From the NCBI GenBank assembly GCA_965140555.1, contig OZ223259.1, positions 868,001 through 932,000 on the forward strand: a stretch of DNA of 64,000 nt, written 5' to 3'. Under the pieces are notes generated by a model that saw only the letters and a program-made list of their open reading frames with translations, made no database searches and was not told the origin of the DNA. A program made the position numbers and the translations under genes. Positions 63,757 to 64,000 of this stretch are shown here, in pieces. Numbering within the stretch: the first letter of the stretch is position 1; each line of letters begins with the position of its first letter. Source of the DNA: UBA1351 sp965140555. GTDB lineage: Bacteria; Bacillota; Clostridia; Lachnospirales; Vallitaleaceae.

Positions 63757-64000
63757 TTACAATTTATTATTCTCTCCTATCGCTTTTAAGTCTAAAATCT
63801 TTTCCATAGTCACTAAATCATCAGGCGTTGTTATCTTGATATTATTAAATTCACCTTGTATAACACGCACTTTTCTTTGCGTAAATTGCTCTACCATCAT
63901 AGCGTCATCCGTGATATCTTCCAATCTACCCGGCAGAGTCTGCACTTGCTTAAACCCTTCCATAAACGCTTCTACAATAAGGTCTTTTTTGAACCCTTGA
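63757..64000 (-). CDS. ispD: 2-C-methyl-D-erythritol 4-phosphate cytidylyltransferase, C-terminal part
   Basis: The gene runs off the right edge; about 80 C-terminal residues are inside. The reading continues upstream of an internal ATG at 63963 as QGFKKDLIVEAFMEGF, so the true start is outside. Diagnostic IspD features are the T-P-Q-x-F-like start, EDITDDAMMVEQF (substrate-binding Asp-Asp) and the end VRVIQGEFNNIKITTPDDL (N-I-K-I-T-T-P-x-D-L). It is the third enzyme of the MEP isoprenoid pathway. Followed by the tRNA-Ser promoters. Confidence 0.9.
   Translation of the reverse strand, partial: QGFKKDLIVEAFMEGFKQVQTLPGRLEDITDDAMMVEQFTQRKVRVIQGEFNNIKITTPDDLVTMEKILDLKAIGENNKL

Overview
The window is one AT-rich chromosomal segment of a low-GC Firmicute, most likely an anaerobic member of the Clostridia. 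The evidence is an S-layer (SLH) surface protein, a glgC/glgD pair, a bifunctional AdhE with a Rex-like operator, a DhaL-DegV fusion, the rho-rpmE-yqhQ-prmC-prfA housekeeping block and strong AGGAGG ribosome binding sites. Genus cannot be fixed by reading alone; a relative of Vallitalea or Petrocella is a guess. No prophage, insertion sequence or CRISPR array is visible.

Layout. 1-5.4 kb: the start of a truncated gene, then a 1490-residue secreted beta-helix/SLH protein and four tandem copies of a ~124-bp palindromic element. 5.4-15.3 kb (minus strand): HAD phosphatase, HD-GYP protein, CoA-disulfide-reductase-type flavoprotein, two-component system, Cache chemoreceptor, SLH/GHL10 glycosidase-like protein and a 49-aa small gene. 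15.3-28.6 kb: asd, ilvE, cheX, glgD, glgC, a PAS hybrid kinase, DegV, a SEC-C protein, a methyltransferase-like membrane protein, the DhaL-DegV fusion and an ArsR-type regulator. 28.6-34.2 kb: a five-gene operon coding for an XRE-type regulator with a CarH-like adenosylcobalamin module, an aldo/keto reductase, a PduO-type cobalamin adenosyltransferase and two MutS-like ATPases. 34.7-40 kb: ABC-F ATPase, aconitase, azlCD. 40.2-47.7 kb: two paralogous cation/proton antiporter operons, each with two PII-like proteins, on either side of adhE. 47.7-56.2 kb: prfA, prmC, yqhQ, rpmE, rho, mgtE preceded by a 21-codon leader ORF, and an unknown membrane-anchored protein. 56.4-63.5 kb: ten tRNAs and an rRNA operon in the unusual order 16S-5S-tRNA-Ile-tRNA-Ala-23S, then two tRNA-Ser genes. 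The window ends inside ispD.

Most interesting points: (1) the B12-sensor/adenosyltransferase/MutS-like operon, which has its own operator-like promoter and a 25-bp-arm palindrome inside one MutS-like gene; (2) the duplicated antiporter plus paired PII-like cassettes; (3) a dispersed palindromic repeat family seen as a tandem array, a solo copy and decayed copies; (4) the mgtE leader ORF; (5) the rearranged rRNA operon and the tRNA-derived repeats beside it.
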